Shown: piece after piece, positions 53,432-56,308 of the stretch | How the letters are laid out: each line of letters opens with the position of its first letter | Position numbering within the stretch: the first letter of the stretch is position 1 | Source of the DNA: Planctomycetota bacterium | Lineage (GTDB): Bacteria > Planctomycetota > Phycisphaerae > SM23-33 | DNA length: 56,308 nt | Assembly: GCA_016235825.1 (NCBI GenBank) | Contig: JACRIL010000235.1 | Location: 1 to 56,308 of the forward strand | Reading direction: 5' to 3' | Notes under the pieces: generated by a model | What the model saw: only the letters and a program-made list of their open reading frames with translations | The model's database searches: none | What the model was told of the DNA's origin: nothing | Position numbers and translations under genes: made by a program

Positions 53432-54427
53432 TTATTCAGATATATTTGAGGAAGGGACAGCATCATACTTTAAGTCCCATAATTTGATTGTTTTATCCTG
53501 ATATGTTGCCAGGATTTTGCCGGACCAACTAATTGCTGCGGTTATGACCTTTTCAATCGGCTTATTAATAGTCGCAATATTTTTACCCGTTGCAGCATTC
53601 CAGAATTTAATAATACCTGTTTTATTATCCATAGTAATGAGCATCTTGCTATCTGAAGTAAATGCCATAAAATTAATGCCTCTGAAGGAGAAATCATCAA
53701 TTTTGGCATTATTTTTCTTTGTTCCAGCATCCCATAGTTCAATCGTCTTGATGCAGGCTCCGCCAGAAGCTATAATTTTTCCATCCGGACTAAAGAGAGC
53801 CATTGGAGTTGCATGGTTGCCTCTGTCATCCAGATATATCTCTGTACTCTTTCTAGTCGATACATCCCATAGTTTAATATCATTATTACCACCACTACCT
53901 GAAACTAACATCTTGCTGTTTGGACTAAAGCATAGCGAAGTTACAGCATCGGAAGCCGCATCTGGAAGCGTCGTATTTTGTTTATTCGCCAGGTTCCACA
54001 AATTGATTGTTTTGTCTTCACTTCCAGATGCCAGCATTTTATTGTCAGGACTGAATGCCAAACAGCGAACACTATCAGTATGTCCTTCCAATGTGGATAT
54101 TATTTTATGGCTTTCAACATCCCACAGTCTGATTTTGTTGTCTCTGCCTCCCGACGCCAATGTCTTTCCATCTGGACTAAATGCTACGCATTGCACACTT
54201 TCAGTATGTCCCTCCAGCGTGGCGATATTTTTCCCATCTGCGATGTTCCATAGCTTAATTGTTTTATCATGACTTCCTGAAGCCAACATTTTACCATCCG
54301 GACTAAAGACAAGTTCTGTTATTACATCGCTATGCCCTTCTAAAGTGTTTTTAAATTTTAATTCTTGAGCAAATGCGGATGTTGATATTGCGAATCCAGC
54401 AAATGCGACCCAGAATGAACGTTTCAT
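53432..54427 (-). CDS. Exported WD40 beta-propeller protein
   Basis: This 331-residue protein has a signal peptide (MKRSFWVAFAGFAISTSAFA) then seven WD40 repeats, each with GH...FSPDGKxLASGS.D.TIKLW. It is AT-richer than its neighbours. The ATG at 54427 is at the end of a conserved hairpin motif (54425-54502, minus strand), so the motif may be its leader. There is no catalytic domain; it is probably a protein-interaction platform outside the cytoplasm. Confidence 0.85.
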   Translation of the reverse strand: MKRSFWVAFAGFAISTSAFAQELKFKNTLEGHSDVITELVFSPDGKMLASGSHDKTIKLWNIADGKNIATLEGHTESVQCVAFSPDGKTLASGGRDNKIRLWDVESHKIISTLEGHTDSVRCLAFSPDNKMLASGSEDKTINLWNLANKQNTTLPDAASDAVTSLCFSPNSKMLVSGSGGNNDIKLWDVSTRKSTEIYLDDRGNHATPMALFSPDGKIIASGGACIKTIELWDAGTKKNNAKIDDFSFRGINFMAFTSDSKMLITMDNKTGIIKFWNAATGKNIATINKPIEKVITAAISWSGKILATYQDKTIKLWDLKYDAVPSSNISE

Positions 54428-54502
54428 TGGCGGGTGAAATGTCCGGTTTTCGCGCCAAGAGGTATAGATTGGGTGCCATGCTCGCATCTGTTTGCGAGCA
54501 TG
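54428..54502 (-). ncRNA. Covarying hairpin motif, copy 2 (leader of the WD40 gene)
   Basis: On the minus strand the 9-bp stem CATGCTCGC/GCGAGCATG encloses the loop AAACAGAT. It is followed by ATGGCACC, then GGCGCGAAAA and CCGGAC, ending at the WD40 start codon. The stem differs from copies 1 and 3 but remains paired. Confidence 0.6.
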
Positions 54503-54690
54503 TGTTTTTTCCGTCGGCCTGTCCAATCCCATTGACGGCATTTCGACATCCTTTTCTTTCTCCGAGGCCAGTATGCCGCACCAACTATAAAATTGCCACA
54601 CCAAACATAAGACCTCCGAGACCCTGGAACGCACGGGCGGGGCATGTCAGGCGAAGTTGCAACGTCCGTTCATGTAGATAAAACAACACA

Positions 54691-54755
54691 CGCTCACAAA
54701 CAGATGTGAGCGATGGCACCTGTTTTTGCCTCTTTCCGCGTGACCGGCCCTGCCA
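54691..54755 (+). ncRNA. Covarying hairpin motif, copy 3
   Basis: The stem CGCTCAC (54691-54697)/GTGAGCG (54706-54712) encloses the invariant loop AAACAGAT. ATGGCACC follows, then CCGCG and CCGGCC. It lies on the plus strand, opposite to copy 2, in the 343-base gap between the WD40 and GGDEF genes. No plus-strand gene follows. Confidence 0.55.
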
Positions 54756-54770
54756 TCCGTCTCATGACTG

Positions 54771-55700
<930 letters not shown>

Positions 55701-55826
55701 TTTACGGCAAAACCTCGACTTTAATGACCGACAGCCTTTCCCTGATTATACACCGGATTTGCGCCGCGCCAAATAAATCGGCATGGAAAAAGCCGCCGGC
55801 TGACTCGAGAGCTTCGGTCCGGCCTC

Positions 55827-56204
55827 TCAGGCGGCGCCTTCGGGGCCCGATAGCGGCCAAAGGCTTATCTCCACGCGGTCCCGGCCGGAGTGTTTGGCCC
55901 TGTAAAGCGCCTGGTCGGCCAGGCCTATCAGGGCCTCGGCATTGACGTTCTTGGGATCACTGCACACGGCCAGCCCGACGCTGACGGTCATCGACGCGTT
56001 TTTGACCTGCCTGAGGTCGTAAGGAGAACTGGAGACGGCTGACACTATCCGCCTGGCAACCTGGCAGGCCTGCCTTGCCTGGCACTCCGGCAGGATGACC
56101 AGAAATTCTTCGCCTCCGTAGCGGCCTATCGTGTCGTAAGGCCTGACCACCGAGTTCATGCGCGACACTGTCGTATTGACCAGAATGATCCAAGGTTTTT
56201 CTGA
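55827..56204 (-). pseudogene. N-terminally truncated GGDEF protein
   Basis: The fragment keeps RPYD-TIGRY-GGEEF and the whole C-terminal half of a diguanylate cyclase similar to the intact gene next to it. The first half of the GGDEF domain and any input domain are missing: the frame meets a TAA at 56205-56207, and no matching sequence continues in other frames. It is a remnant of a duplicated gene, unless a frameshift hides the rest. Confidence 0.75.
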
Positions 56205-56270
56205 TTAAAATGGTGGAGTAAATACCTTCCTCCCAGAAGCGGCTCAAGGGCCGCGGAAGGAGTGAAGCAG

Positions 56271-56308
56271 ATGTCAGAATTGGATAAGAACTGTTTGGGA
56301 CAGGAGGA
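56271..56308 (+). CDS. Start of a gene cut by the window end
   Basis: An ATG preceded by GGAAGGAG at a good distance opens a frame MSELDKNCLGQE that runs off the window. The product cannot be identified. Confidence 0.45.
   Translation, partial: MSELDKNCLGQE

Noticed and set aside
54691..54755. Cyclic di-GMP (GEMM) riboswitch next to the GGDEF gene
   Set aside because: The loop and flanking boxes do not match the GEMM consensus I know, and this copy points away from the GGDEF gene.

Overview
The window is a GC-rich (about 60 percent, judged by eye) chromosomal segment of a bacterium that most resembles the Planctomycetota, probably a Phycisphaerae-like lineage. This is an inference from the gene repertoire: an arylsulfatase, a PQQ-type beta-propeller, ThuA and Gfo/Idh proteins, a gliding-type ABC transporter with GldG and DUF4340 partners, DUF3467, and a SecA/M50/HlyD cluster. 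Numerous short palindromic repeat families also fit. No rRNA, tRNA or CRISPR array was seen.

Layout. 1-10.2 kb: a secreted PDZ protein, a tiny basic peptide, a membrane-anchored tyrosine-phosphatase-like protein, queD, two tandem PIG-L deacetylases, a LysM/beta-helix lipoprotein and a secreted beta-propeller. 10.3-12.7 kb: a membrane protein, then an AT-richer island with a nuclease-like gene and a small overlapping partner. 13.0-21.2 kb (minus strand): a putative export locus in the order HlyD, DUF3467, GAF-HlyD, PqqD-M50-HlyD, short SecA. 21.2-25.3 kb: gmd, a small unknown, a YbhN-type flippase-like protein and a UDP-sugar dehydrogenase (surface polysaccharide). 25.4-32.7 kb: ABC ATPase, permease, GldG-like and DUF4340 genes in one operon. 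32.8-35.3 kb: an aconitase-family large subunit and a DegT aminotransferase. 35.6-41.0 kb: an unknown protein, hicBA, Gfo/Idh oxidoreductase, ThuA protein, sulfatase. 41.2-42.9 kb: folP and a REP-associated IS200-type transposase. 43.2-50.7 kb: a candidate structured RNA, def, then the fatty-acid operon rpmF-plsX-fabH-fabD-fabG-acpP-fabF. 51.2-56.3 kb: rho, hisA, a WD40 protein, a response-regulator diguanylate cyclase, a broken second GGDEF copy, and the start of a plus-strand gene.

At least six families of short inverted-repeat elements sit between the genes. Some interrupt the fab operon, one supplies the stop codon of an HlyD gene, and one abuts the rho stop codon. A separate motif occurs three times; its hairpin stem changes sequence while staying paired around an invariant loop, so it is probably a structured RNA. 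The most interesting items are the export locus with its minimal SecA, the covarying hairpin family, and the approximately 250-nt candidate RNA upstream of def.
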